Source: Burkholderiaceae bacterium (GTDB lineage: Bacteria; Pseudomonadota; Gammaproteobacteria; Burkholderiales; Burkholderiaceae_E). From it: a DNA stretch of 64,000 nt. Positions 46,724-54,561 of this stretch are shown piece by piece; the stretch's first letter is position 1; every line of letters begins with the position of its first letter. Made by a program: the position numbers and the translations under genes. The notes under the pieces are model-generated. The model did no database searches and was not told the DNA's origin. It worked only from the letters and a program-made list of their open reading frames with translations. The stretch lies in NCBI GenBank assembly GCA_024235875.1, contig JACKLP010000004.1:124001-188000 (forward strand). The letters run 5' to 3'.

Positions 46724-47584
46724 ATGATTCCTGCCGACAACCCGACCTCGACCGCGCCGCGCGCATCTTCTTCCGAAGCCGATCCGGTGCTGGTGCGCAT
46801 CGACCGGCATGCGAGCGGCATCCGGGTCGCCACCGTCACGATCAACAATGCGCGGCGATTGAACAGCCTCAACAGTCCGCTGATGCAGGCTTTCGTCGAT
46901 GCGGTCGACGGCCTTCGCGCCGAGGCGGGGGCGGTCGAGGATCCGGTACGCGCGCTGGTGCTCACCGGGGCCGGCGAGAAGGCCTTCGTCGGCGGCGCGG
47001 ACATCGACGAGATGGCGGCGCTCGATGCGGCGCGCGCGCGCGCCTTCATCACGCGGGTGCACCGATGCTGCGACGCGGTTCGCGCGTTTCCGGCGCCGGT
47101 GATCGCCCGCATCCAGGGCTATACCCTGGGCGCCGGCCTCGAGCTGGCGGCCGCCTGCGACCTGCGCGTGGCGGTCGACACGGCCGTCCTCGGCATGCCC
47201 GAGGTCAAGCTGGGCATTCCGTCGGTCGTCGAGGCCGCGCTATTGCCCGGGCTGGTCGGATGGGGGCGCACGCGCGAGATGCTGTTGCTCGGCGAGAACT
47301 TCGGCGCCGCCGAGGCGCTTGCCTGGGGGCTGGTCGAGCGCGTCGTTCCGTTCGCCGGGCTCGATGCCCAGGTCGATCGCTGGCTCGGGGCGCTTGCCGG
47401 CACGACCCCGGGCGCCGTCCGGATCCAGAAGCACCTGATCAGTCGTTGGGAAACGCTGCCGATGGACGCCGCGATACAGGCGGGCATCGATGCATTCGAG
47501 GCGGCCTGGGCCGGCGACGAACCCTCGCGAGCCATGGCCGGCTTCCTCGAGGCGCGCCGCGCACACCGCGGCAAGGCCGTGTAA
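46724..47584 (+). CDS. Enoyl-CoA hydratase (crotonase family)
   Basis: 286 residues from the ATG at 46724. Both catalytic Glu residues are kept, in GYTLGAGLELAAACD and LGMPEVKLGIPSVVEA, together with the oxyanion segment FVGGADIDEMA. It should therefore hydrate enoyl-CoA, unlike the crotonase at 39.7 kb, where the second Glu is His. A 20-residue Ser/Pro-rich N-terminal tail precedes the fold. A GATAAT hexamer at 46640-46645 could be its -10. Confidence 0.9.
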   Translation: MIPADNPTSTAPRASSSEADPVLVRIDRHASGIRVATVTINNARRLNSLNSPLMQAFVDAVDGLRAEAGAVEDPVRALVLTGAGEKAFVGGADIDEMAALDAARARAFITRVHRCCDAVRAFPAPVIARIQGYTLGAGLELAAACDLRVAVDTAVLGMPEVKLGIPSVVEAALLPGLVGWGRTREMLLLGENFGAAEALAWGLVERVVPFAGLDAQVDRWLGALAGTTPGAVRIQKHLISRWETLPMDAAIQAGIDAFEAAWAGDEPSRAMAGFLEARRAHRGKAV

Positions 47585-47641
47585 GACTGCCGAGGCTGTG
47601 CCGACGCATTCGCAACCCGTTTCCTACCCGAGGCACTCGAA

Positions 47642-48241
47642 ATGTCCCGATCGCCTGCAATGCCCGCACGACGCCTTTTGCTGGCGGCCTTGGCCCTTTC
47701 GGCCAGTGGGTGTGCGCCGCTGCTCACGCAAAGTCCCGGCCAGGGGCTCAGCCCGGTCAATGCCGTCTCGGACGGGGCGGATTCGCACCTGATCCTGAAG
47801 GGGCACGACGTCGTCAGCTACTTCATCGACGGGCGGCATGTGCTCGGCCTGCCGACGATCAAGAGCGTCTACAAGGACGTGACCTTCCGCTTCGCGACCG
47901 ATGCGCACAAGCGGCTCTTCGATGCGAATCCCGAGAAGTACATTCCGCAGTTCGGCGGCTATTGCGCCAACGGGATCGTCTACGGCATCCCGTGGGGCGG
48001 CGACGCGGATACCTGGCGCATCTTCGACGGCAAGCTCTACATCTTCGGCGGCGCGGGCTCGCGCGATGCGTTCTTGCTCGACGTGCCCGGTAACCTGAAG
48101 CTCGCGCATCGATACTGGGACGAAGAGGTCAGGAACTCCAACGCGTTCTTCCAGCGCGCTCGCAGGCTGGTGTTCAAGGTGCCGCACTACAAGAGTGGCC
48201 AGGAACTCGCCGAAGCGGTCGCGAAGGCCGGCGCCAAGTAG
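47642..48241 (+). CDS. YHS-domain lipoprotein
   Basis: 199 residues. A signal sequence ends in a lipobox-like SASGC near residue 25, so it is probably a lipoprotein. The body carries a YHS-type domain (LILKGHDVVSYFIDGRHV, then FRFATDAHKRLFDANPEKY, then YCANGI), found in metal-associated or heavy-metal proteins. It lies 57 bp after the crotonase gene and runs into the heptanucleotide repeat. Function of the family is unknown. Confidence 0.85.
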   Translation: MSRSPAMPARRLLLAALALSASGCAPLLTQSPGQGLSPVNAVSDGADSHLILKGHDVVSYFIDGRHVLGLPTIKSVYKDVTFRFATDAHKRLFDANPEKYIPQFGGYCANGIVYGIPWGGDADTWRIFDGKLYIFGGAGSRDAFLLDVPGNLKLAHRYWDEEVRNSNAFFQRARRLVFKVPHYKSGQELAEAVAKAGAK

Positions 48242-48245
48242 GCTC

Positions 48246-48336
48246 GCTCGTCGCTCGTCGCTCGTCGCTCGTCGCTCGTCGCTCGTCGCTCGTCGCTCGT
48301 CGCTCGTCGCTCGTCGCTCAGCGCTCAGCGCTCGGC
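48246..48336. repeat. Heptanucleotide tandem repeat (GCTCGTC x10 plus degenerate copies)
   Basis: Ten perfect copies of GCTCGTC (48246-48315) followed by GCTCAGC twice and GCTCGGC. It fills the gap between the convergent YHS and cpxA genes; the cpxA stop codon (48325-48327) lies in a degenerate copy. Seven is not a multiple of three, so gain or loss of copies would shift any frame through it, but the cpxA reading ends before the perfect array. Confidence 0.9.
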
Positions 48337-49722
48337 GCCAGCCGCGCCCGACGTGCCTGCGGCAAGCCGCATCGTCACGGCGAGCCCGCCGTCGGGGCAG
48401 TTGGCCGCTTCGATGCGGCCACCATGGCGCTCGATGGCACGACGGGCAATGGCCAATCCGAGGCCGAACCCGGGCGTCGGCGAGTCCTCGCCGCGACGAA
48501 ACGGCTCGAACATCCGCGACAGGTCCTGCGCGGCGACGCCTGGCCCGTGGTCGCGTACACGAACCTGGACCCATCCGCCCGGGACCGATCCGAGCGTGAC
48601 TTCGGCCTTGCGGCCAGGAGGCGAATGCCGGATGGCATTGCGAACCACGTTCTCGAACGCGCGGTGCAGCAGTTCGGGGTCGGCTTCCAGGTCCGGGTCC
48701 GCATCGATCGCGAGTTCGATGTCCTTGCCTTCGGCCTCGGCCTCGAAGCGTGCGTCGGCCACGACCGAGCGCAACAGTTCGGACAGGCTCACCGATTCGC
48801 GGCGCAGCGCGCCGGCGTCGGACTCGAGCCGTGCCAGTGTCAAGACCTCGCCGACCAGTGCATCCAGTCGCTCGGACTCGCGCTCGATGCGCTCGAGCAT
48901 GGTGTCGCTGGTCTCGGGGCGCTGGCGGGCGAGGCCGATCGCGGCCTGCATCCGCGCAAGCGGCGAGCGTAGCTCGTGCGAGACGTCATGCAACAGCCGG
49001 CGTCGTGCATCGATCGATTCGCCGACGCGCACGGCCATTGCATCGAAGTGGCGTCCGAGGTCCGCCAGCTCGTCGCTGCGCCGCCCGATCAGCGGCCCCA
49101 CGCGGGTATCGAGGCGCCCATCGGCCAGCGAGTCGAAGGCGCGACGCAAGACCCTGATCGGGCGTGCCAGATACCAGGCCAGCGCGGCGCTGAACGCCAG
49201 GCTCACTGCCACGCCCACGAGCGTCCAGACCCACGGCGGCACCACCGTGGGATCTCGCCAGCGCGCGAATCGGGCGGCCATGCCGGGATGGCGTGGCGGC
49301 GGTCGCGATGCGACGAACGCGAGCCAATCCTCGCCGTTGGCGAGCGCGACTCGCGCCACGCCGGCGCGGCCCGCCTCGAGTGCGCTGCGCGCGGCATCGA
49401 TCGCGCCCGATGGCAGCGGCCGCTCGAGCAGCTCGCGTCCATCGTCGTCGACCACCAGCACTCGGTGCAGGCCCCGGCCCGGCGGCGATTCGCGCATGAT
49501 GTCGGCGAGCATCTTCGGGCCGCCATGGCGAAGGATGCCGGCGACCTGTCTCACCATCGACTCGGCGATCGGCCCCGTCGACAGCGGAACGCCCGGCGCT
49601 TCGTACGGCAACGCATTGCGCTGCGCCTGCTGATAGAGGCGCACCGCCCCGCCGACCACCAGCCCGGTGGCGATCAGCACCGTGGCGAGCCCCAGGAAGA
49701 CCTTCCAGAACAAGCGTCCCAT
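48325..49722 (-). CDS. cpxA: CpxA-like sensor histidine kinase
   Basis: 465 residues. TM1 at 7-28, a ~130-residue periplasmic sensor domain, TM2 near 165-185, HAMP, HisKA with LLHDVSHELRSPLARMQAA (phospho-His) and an HATPase_c domain (FENVVRNAIRHSPPG, DHGPGVAAQD, GFGLGLAIARRAIERHGG). DVSHELRSPLAR and DARFEAEAEGK are close to CpxA. It lies 4 bp downstream of cpxR, in an operon order of regulator then kinase. Its C-terminus ends inside a heptanucleotide repeat. Confidence 0.9.
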   Translation of the reverse strand: MGRLFWKVFLGLATVLIATGLVVGGAVRLYQQAQRNALPYEAPGVPLSTGPIAESMVRQVAGILRHGGPKMLADIMRESPPGRGLHRVLVVDDDGRELLERPLPSGAIDAARSALEAGRAGVARVALANGEDWLAFVASRPPPRHPGMAARFARWRDPTVVPPWVWTLVGVAVSLAFSAALAWYLARPIRVLRRAFDSLADGRLDTRVGPLIGRRSDELADLGRHFDAMAVRVGESIDARRRLLHDVSHELRSPLARMQAAIGLARQRPETSDTMLERIERESERLDALVGEVLTLARLESDAGALRRESVSLSELLRSVVADARFEAEAEGKDIELAIDADPDLEADPELLHRAFENVVRNAIRHSPPGRKAEVTLGSVPGGWVQVRVRDHGPGVAAQDLSRMFEPFRRGEDSPTPGFGLGLAIARRAIERHGGRIEAANCPDGGLAVTMRLAAGTSGAAGAER

Positions 49723-49726
49723 GTGT

Positions 49727-50422
49727 CTAGGGCGTGACCAGTTGGTAGCCCTTGCCGCGAACCGTCTGGATCCACGGGTCGCCGTCCTGACGGGGGCCGA
49801 GCTTGGTCCGGATACTGCTGACGTGGACATCGATGCTGCGATCGAACCGGGCCAGTGGGCGGCCGAGCGCCTGCGAAGACAAGGTCTGGCGGTCGACGAC
49901 CTGGCCTGCGTGCCGGACCAATACCTCGAGTAGCCCGAACTCGGTCCCGGTGAGTTCCAGCGTCGCGCCATCGCGGTAGGCGCGGCGTCGGGTCGGCCAC
50001 AGCTCGATCGGCCCGTTGCGAATCACCTCGCCGACACCGGCGCCGTCGGCATCGAGCGGCTGACCGCGGCGCAGGATGGCGCGGATCCGCGCGACCAGTT
50101 CGCGCGGCGTGCATGGCTTGGGAACGTAGTCGTCGGCGCCGAGTTCCAGGCCGACGATGCGATCGATGTCGTCTCCGCGCGCGGTCAGCATCAGCACCGG
50201 CAGGCGGCTCGCGGCGCGGATCCGGCGCAGGGTCTCGATCCCGTCGACGCCGGGCATCATCACGTCGAGTACGACCAGGTCGATACCGCCAGCCAGCGCG
50301 CGCGCCGCGCCCTGTTCGCCGTCGGCGGCCGTCTCGGTCTCGAAGCCTTCGCCTTGAAGATAGGCGGCGAGCATCGAAGACAGCTCGGTGTCATCGTCGA
50401 CAAGCAGTACGCGGGAAACCAT
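49727..50422 (-). CDS. cpxR: CpxR-like OmpR-family response regulator
   Basis: 231 residues. Receiver domain with acidic pocket DDD near 9-11, phospho-acceptor Asp in LVVLDVMMPG near 53 and the Lys of GADDYVPKPC. The C-terminal winged helix has LELTGTEFGLLEVLV and SSQALGRPLARFDRSIDVHV, close to CpxR. The linked kinase is CpxA-like. It lacks any other output and should bind GTAAA-type boxes; one such site is 51 bp upstream. Senses envelope stress by analogy. Confidence 0.92.
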   Translation of the reverse strand: MVSRVLLVDDDTELSSMLAAYLQGEGFETETAADGEQGAARALAGGIDLVVLDVMMPGVDGIETLRRIRAASRLPVLMLTARGDDIDRIVGLELGADDYVPKPCTPRELVARIRAILRRGQPLDADGAGVGEVIRNGPIELWPTRRRAYRDGATLELTGTEFGLLEVLVRHAGQVVDRQTLSSQALGRPLARFDRSIDVHVSSIRTKLGPRQDGDPWIQTVRGKGYQLVTP

Positions 50423-50472
50423 GGCCCGATGATAGCGGCGCCATGGCCTTGCCCGGACGCCGTCAGGCGCGG

Positions 50473-50487
50473 TTTGCCCAACTTTAC
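50473..50487 (-). promoter_or_regulatory. Candidate CpxR box upstream of cpxR
   Basis: Minus strand reads GTAAA-N5-GCAAA, nine of ten bases of the CpxR consensus GTAAA-N5-GTAAA, located 51 bp before the cpxR start in the divergent region with pnuC. This suggests autoregulation. Confidence 0.45.
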
Positions 50488-50539
50488 CCGGCCGGCTTCT
50501 TTTCGCTGGATGCGTGGATTCGGGTAACCTGCGGTCCGC

Positions 50540-51193
50540 ATGTTCGAAACCCTCTTTACCGTCCTCGGGACGCCGGTCACGACGCTCGAAGTGCTTGCCT
50601 TCGTGTTGGCACTGGCCTGTGTGGCGCTGAATATCTTCGAGATCCACTGGGCCTGGCCGCTCGCGATCGCCAGCAGCCTGCTCTACTGCTGGCTTTTCGT
50701 CGTCAGCATGCTTTATGGCGAGGCGTCGCTGCAGGTGGTGTTTGCCGTGGTTGCGCTCTGGGGCTGGTGGCAATGGCTCTACGGCAATGCCCGCCCTGGC
50801 GAGCGACGGGCGATGGCGACCGAGGCTCCAGGCGAGACCGGCGCATTGCGGGTTGGCAAGCTCGGGGGTCGCGCACGCTTGCTGGTGCTGTTGGCCTGGG
50901 GGCTCGGCTGGGGCCTGATCGGGCTTGCGCTCGATCAGCTCACCGATTCCGATGTGCCGTTCTACGACGCCTTTCCGACCGCCGGCAGCCTGGTCGGCCA
51001 GTACCTGCTCGGTCGGAAGTTCCTCGAGAACTGGCATGTGTGGATCGGTGTGAACCTGGTGTCGATCGGGCTGTTCGCCTACAAGCAGCTGTGGCTGACG
51101 GCCATTCTGTATGCGGTGTTCGTGGTGCTGGCGGTCGCGGGCCTGAAGCGCTGGCGCGCGATCCTGCGTGCGAGCGCCGCCGCGCGGGCGTGA
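50540..51193 (+). CDS. pnuC: Nicotinamide riboside/mononucleotide transporter PnuC
   Basis: 217 residues with about seven TM helices. The family motif WAWPLAIASSLLYCWLFVVSMLYG and the WGWWQWLYG tryptophan cluster match PnuC. PnuC imports nicotinamide riboside by facilitated diffusion, trapped by phosphorylation. The next gene, an NR-kinase-type ATPase, overlaps its stop by 4 bp, which supports NAD salvage. Divergent from cpxR. Confidence 0.93.
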   Translation: MFETLFTVLGTPVTTLEVLAFVLALACVALNIFEIHWAWPLAIASSLLYCWLFVVSMLYGEASLQVVFAVVALWGWWQWLYGNARPGERRAMATEAPGETGALRVGKLGGRARLLVLLAWGLGWGLIGLALDQLTDSDVPFYDAFPTAGSLVGQYLLGRKFLENWHVWIGVNLVSIGLFAYKQLWLTAILYAVFVVLAVAGLKRWRAILRASAAARA

Positions 51194-51726
51194 GCGCGCG
51201 GGTTCGCGCACTGGCACTGGTGGGTGCCGAATGCAGCGGCAAGTCGACGCTGGCGGCGCGACTGGCCGAGCGCCTCGGTGCGCCTCGGGTCGACGAATAC
51301 CTGCGCGAATTCTGCGATCGTCGACGACGAACGCCGCTTGTCCACGAGCAGGCCGGCATCGTGCGCGAGCAGATGCGCCGTGAGCGGCTCGCGATCGATG
51401 CCGCCAGGCGAGACGCCGGGGCCTGGATCGTCTGTGACACGACCCCGCTGATCACCGCGCTGGCGAGCGTCGTCTATTTCGACGACGAGTCACTGCTGCC
51501 GGCCGCGATCGAGCACCAGCGAGGCTATGCCCTCACGGTGCTGACGATGCCCGACATCGACTGGGTCGCCGACGGCATCCAGCGCGACGGCGTAGCGGTG
51601 CGCGACCGTTTCCACCGCCTCCTCGATACGACACTCCGGACCCACGGGCTGCGTCACGAGGCGGTTGGCGGCCCGCTCGAGGCACGGGTCGAGACCGTCC
51701 TGGAGCACCTGCAAACGATCGACTGA
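51190..51726 (+). CDS. NadR-like ATPase/nicotinamide riboside kinase
   Basis: 178 residues from the GTG at 51190, overlapping the pnuC stop (GTGA). P-loop LVGAECSGKSTLAARL at 10-25, then VDEYLREFCDRR and IVCDTTPLITA, typical of the NadR C-terminal kinase. The NadR N-terminal regulator and adenylyltransferase domains are absent, so it is a kinase-only form. It would phosphorylate NR brought in by PnuC to NMN. Functional call rests partly on context. Confidence 0.82.
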   Translation: MSARVRALALVGAECSGKSTLAARLAERLGAPRVDEYLREFCDRRRRTPLVHEQAGIVREQMRRERLAIDAARRDAGAWIVCDTTPLITALASVVYFDDESLLPAAIEHQRGYALTVLTMPDIDWVADGIQRDGVAVRDRFHRLLDTTLRTHGLRHEAVGGPLEARVETVLEHLQTID

Positions 51727-51799
51727 GCCCCGGGGCGGCTTGGCCGGCGGCGTCTCGGACGATCGGGCGCCGGGCGCATCGGCGCGTGGCGGGATCCGC

Positions 51800-52675
51800 T
51801 CAGCCGCGCATGGACTCGCCGATCGCGCGGCTCAGCGTGCTGCCGGGTTCGTTGAGTGCGGCGGCGATCGAGAAATGATCATCGCCGGGCATCACGCGCA
51901 CGCGAACGCTCGCGCCGTGGGCCGACCATGCGGTGGCGAGATCCTCGGACTGGCGCAGGTATTCCGGGCCTTCGAGCTCGCCGACGCACAACAGCAACGG
52001 GCATGGCTTGGCCGGGATCATGTTCACCGGGCTTTGGCGCGCACTGGTCTCGGCGTCGAGCCCGAGTTCCTGGTTCAGATAGCACAGCCGGATCGGCTCG
52101 AGGTCGTACAAGCCGCTGATCCCGCAGGCGCTGCGCACCAGGCGCGCGGGCAGGTCGGGTGCGAACCGCGGCCAGTCGGTGGCCATCGTGGTGGCCGTCA
52201 GATGGCCACCGGCCGAATGACCGCAGACATGGAGCCTGCCGGGGTCACCGCCGAGGCGCGCCACGTTTCGATGAAGCCAGGCCAGCGCCCGACGGCACTG
52301 GGCCACGAGCTCGTCCATCGGGGCGGTCGGCATCAGCGTGTAGTTGACCACCGCGGTGATCGCGCCCTGGGCGCACAGGCCGCGTGCGACGAAGGCGTGA
52401 TCCGCCTTGTCGAGGGCCTTCCAGTAGCCGCCATGGATGAACAGGTTGACCGGCAACCGCTCGGCGGGCATCGGGTCGGGGTAGAACAGGTCGAGCCGCT
52501 CGCCCGCGGACTCGCCGTAGGCCAGGTCCGCATCGAAGCGCATCGTCGCGCGCGCCGCCTCGCTCCAGCGCGCATAGCGGGCGAGCCAGGCGGCAGAATC
52601 GGTCACCTTGCGGCGATTGTCGTATTCGGCGTCCAGCGCCGCCTGGTCGTAGTTTCGGAAAATGGTCGAGGACAC
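51800..52675 (-). CDS. Alpha/beta hydrolase, kynurenine formamidase-like
   Basis: 291 residues. Oxyanion motif HGGYW near 81, nucleophile GHSAGGH near 151, and a late DDHFS His-Asp region near 265. HGGYW is typical of arylformamidases, which hydrolyse N-formylkynurenine; other carboxylesterases share it. No tryptophan-degradation genes flank it, so specificity is uncertain. Minus strand, and 37 bp downstream of the LpxR-like gene, so the two may be cotranscribed. Confidence 0.8.
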   Translation of the reverse strand: MSSTIFRNYDQAALDAEYDNRRKVTDSAAWLARYARWSEAARATMRFDADLAYGESAGERLDLFYPDPMPAERLPVNLFIHGGYWKALDKADHAFVARGLCAQGAITAVVNYTLMPTAPMDELVAQCRRALAWLHRNVARLGGDPGRLHVCGHSAGGHLTATTMATDWPRFAPDLPARLVRSACGISGLYDLEPIRLCYLNQELGLDAETSARQSPVNMIPAKPCPLLLCVGELEGPEYLRQSEDLATAWSAHGASVRVRVMPGDDHFSIAAALNEPGSTLSRAIGESMRG

Positions 52676-52712
52676 CGTCCGGCTCTCCGGGTCGCGGCGC
52701 CGCCACGATGCT

Positions 52713-53735
52713 TCAGGGCAGGCGCCATGTCAGGGCGATCTGGCCGTAAGTCTGCGGCGAGAAATGCGCGGCGTCCACGCCGGGCCCCTGGAACTCGATC
52801 GAGCGGCGCGCGATCGTGATGCGCAGCGAACCGCGCTCGTACCACGGAATGCCGACGCCTACGAATAGCTCGCCGACGAGCGGCCGGTGGCGAACCTGCG
52901 ACACATTGCCGAACGAGCGCCCGTCGAGAAAGGCGTTGTAGGCGACGGCGCTGAGCCGGAAGCCGGCATGTAGCGAAACGCCGCGTGGCTCGTGCCCGTC
53001 GCCGGCCGTTAGCATCGCCTCGCTCGGAAAGACGGCGCCCCGCAGGCCCCAGCCCAGGCGCAGCATCGCGCCCACCGAGAGTTGGGTGAGGATGTTCCCG
53101 AGGCTGGCCGACACATGGCCGACGGCATCGAGATGCGACCCGAGGCCGATCCGGCGGTTGCGCTCGACGTGCAGGTTCACGCCCAGCCGCGGCCTGAGCT
53201 GGTAGCGCCAGGTCGGTACGCGATCCACGCCGAGCGCATCGTGGATCAGGTTCTGGGTCTGCTCGCCATAGGCGGCCGGGCCGGTGACCCCCAGCTGCCA
53301 CTGCACGGCGTCGCGCGCATCGTCGCCGTCTTGCAGGGCGCCGGCAGCGAGATAGAGCCAACCCGCGATCGGGCGATCGTGGGCGAGCGGCACGCTCAGC
53401 GTGCGATCGTTCTGGGTGTAGATGTTCTGGCCGATCGCGAACATCGCGGCCGGGGTGGCGTCGGCCGCGCATTGCGCCAGGCGATCGCACCAGGCGGCCA
53501 ACATTCGGGCGCGCCAGCCGTCGCGCTCCGCGACCTGGGTGAGCGTGGCACGTGCGCCGTTCGAATACCAGCGGTCGCGCTGATTGAAGCCGGCGTACTC
53601 GTCGTTGTCGGACTGCAGGCTGAGCCCGAAGGCTTCCGCCGCGATGGTGGTGGGCGCGGCGGCCGCGAGGCAGATCGCGACGGCCAATCGCAATACGGGC
53701 CCGTATCCGAACTCGAGCTTCGATGTCGGTGTCAT
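52713..53735 (-). CDS. LpxR-like lipid A 3'-O-deacylase
   Basis: 340 residues. Signal peptide ending near residue 33 (TTIAAEA). The mature part begins with SLQSDNDEYAG and DRWYSNGARATL, the DUF2219/LpxR signature holding the catalytic Asn-Asp and Ser region, and has YGEQTQNLIHDAL and many amphipathic beta-strands ending in ALTWRLP, as in a 12-stranded outer-membrane barrel. It would remove the 3'-acyloxyacyl chain of lipid A. Divergent from the hydrolase gene at 53.8 kb. Confidence 0.85.
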   Translation of the reverse strand: MTPTSKLEFGYGPVLRLAVAICLAAAAPTTIAAEAFGLSLQSDNDEYAGFNQRDRWYSNGARATLTQVAERDGWRARMLAAWCDRLAQCAADATPAAMFAIGQNIYTQNDRTLSVPLAHDRPIAGWLYLAAGALQDGDDARDAVQWQLGVTGPAAYGEQTQNLIHDALGVDRVPTWRYQLRPRLGVNLHVERNRRIGLGSHLDAVGHVSASLGNILTQLSVGAMLRLGWGLRGAVFPSEAMLTAGDGHEPRGVSLHAGFRLSAVAYNAFLDGRSFGNVSQVRHRPLVGELFVGVGIPWYERGSLRITIARRSIEFQGPGVDAAHFSPQTYGQIALTWRLP

Positions 53736-53822
53736 GGCGCAAGACTACATCGAGCGTCGACCGCGCGCGTCATTCCTGCAAGAATGCTTGCGACCGAAAC
53801 CAGGAAGGCGAGAGGAGACGAC

Positions 53823-54554
53823 ATGGCGAACTTCGTACTCGTTCACGGCGCGTGGCATGGGGGCTGGTGCTATCGGGATACCGCGGTGGCGCTGCGCGCG
53901 GCCGGACACCGGGTCCTGACGCCGACCCACGCGGGGCTGGGCGAGCGTGCCCACCAGGCCTCGCCTTCGATCACGCTCGCCGATCATGTCCAGGACGTCG
54001 TCGGGTGCATCGAGGCCGAGGAACTCGATGACGTGATCCTGTGCGGCCACTCCTACGGTGGGATGGTGATCACCGGTGTCGCCGATCGGATTCCCGATCG
54101 AATTCGAACGCTGGTCTTCCTCGATGCCTTCGTGCCCGACGACGGCGACTCGCTGATCTCGTTGATCCAGCAGGCGCTGCCGCCCGAGGTGGGGGCCCAG
54201 TTCGTGGCGGGGTTTCGCGGCGCGGCACGAGAGAACAACCGCGGCATGACCGCGCCGATCCCGGCGGCGATGTTCAACGTCAAGGCCGAGAACCAGCCAT
54301 GGGTCGAGCGCCGCTGCGTGCCACAGTCGCTGGCCACGTTCGAGATGCCGCTGCTGTTGAACAACGGCGGTCGCGATGCGGTCGCTTCGCGGGTCTTCTT
54401 CCTGGCCGACGGCTGGGATCCGAGCCCCTTCCGATATTTCGCCGACAAGTACGGTTCGGCCGAGGGCTGGTCGCTGGTGAAGTTCCCGTGCGGCCATGAC
54501 GTGATGGTCGACATGCCGGGCGAGCTCGCTGCCGAGCTGGCGCGCCTGGCCTGA
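53823..54554 (+). CDS. Alpha/beta hydrolase, MES/hydroxynitrile lyase-like
   Basis: 243 residues behind AGAGGAGACGAC. The opening FVLVHGAWHGGWCYRD, the nucleophile GHSYGGM near 77 and the late FPCGHDVMVD (His) match the small alpha/beta hydrolases related to plant methyl esterases and hydroxynitrile lyases. Salicylate-, jasmonate-type or ester hydrolysis is possible; the substrate is unknown. Followed by a channel gene 7 bp later, on the same strand, so they are probably cotranscribed. Confidence 0.88.
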   Translation: MANFVLVHGAWHGGWCYRDTAVALRAAGHRVLTPTHAGLGERAHQASPSITLADHVQDVVGCIEAEELDDVILCGHSYGGMVITGVADRIPDRIRTLVFLDAFVPDDGDSLISLIQQALPPEVGAQFVAGFRGAARENNRGMTAPIPAAMFNVKAENQPWVERRCVPQSLATFEMPLLLNNGGRDAVASRVFFLADGWDPSPFRYFADKYGSAEGWSLVKFPCGHDVMVDMPGELAAELARLA

Positions 54555-54561
54555 CATCGTG

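Noticed and set aside
48246..48336. Tandem repeat considered as a CRISPR array
   Set aside because: The units are 7 bp, adjacent and without spacers; no cas genes are near.
48246..48336. Repeat read as a coding heptad (ERRATSD units) of a minus-strand protein
   Set aside because: The frame that gives ERRATSD is not that of cpxA, and the YHS gene already occupies the region beyond it.
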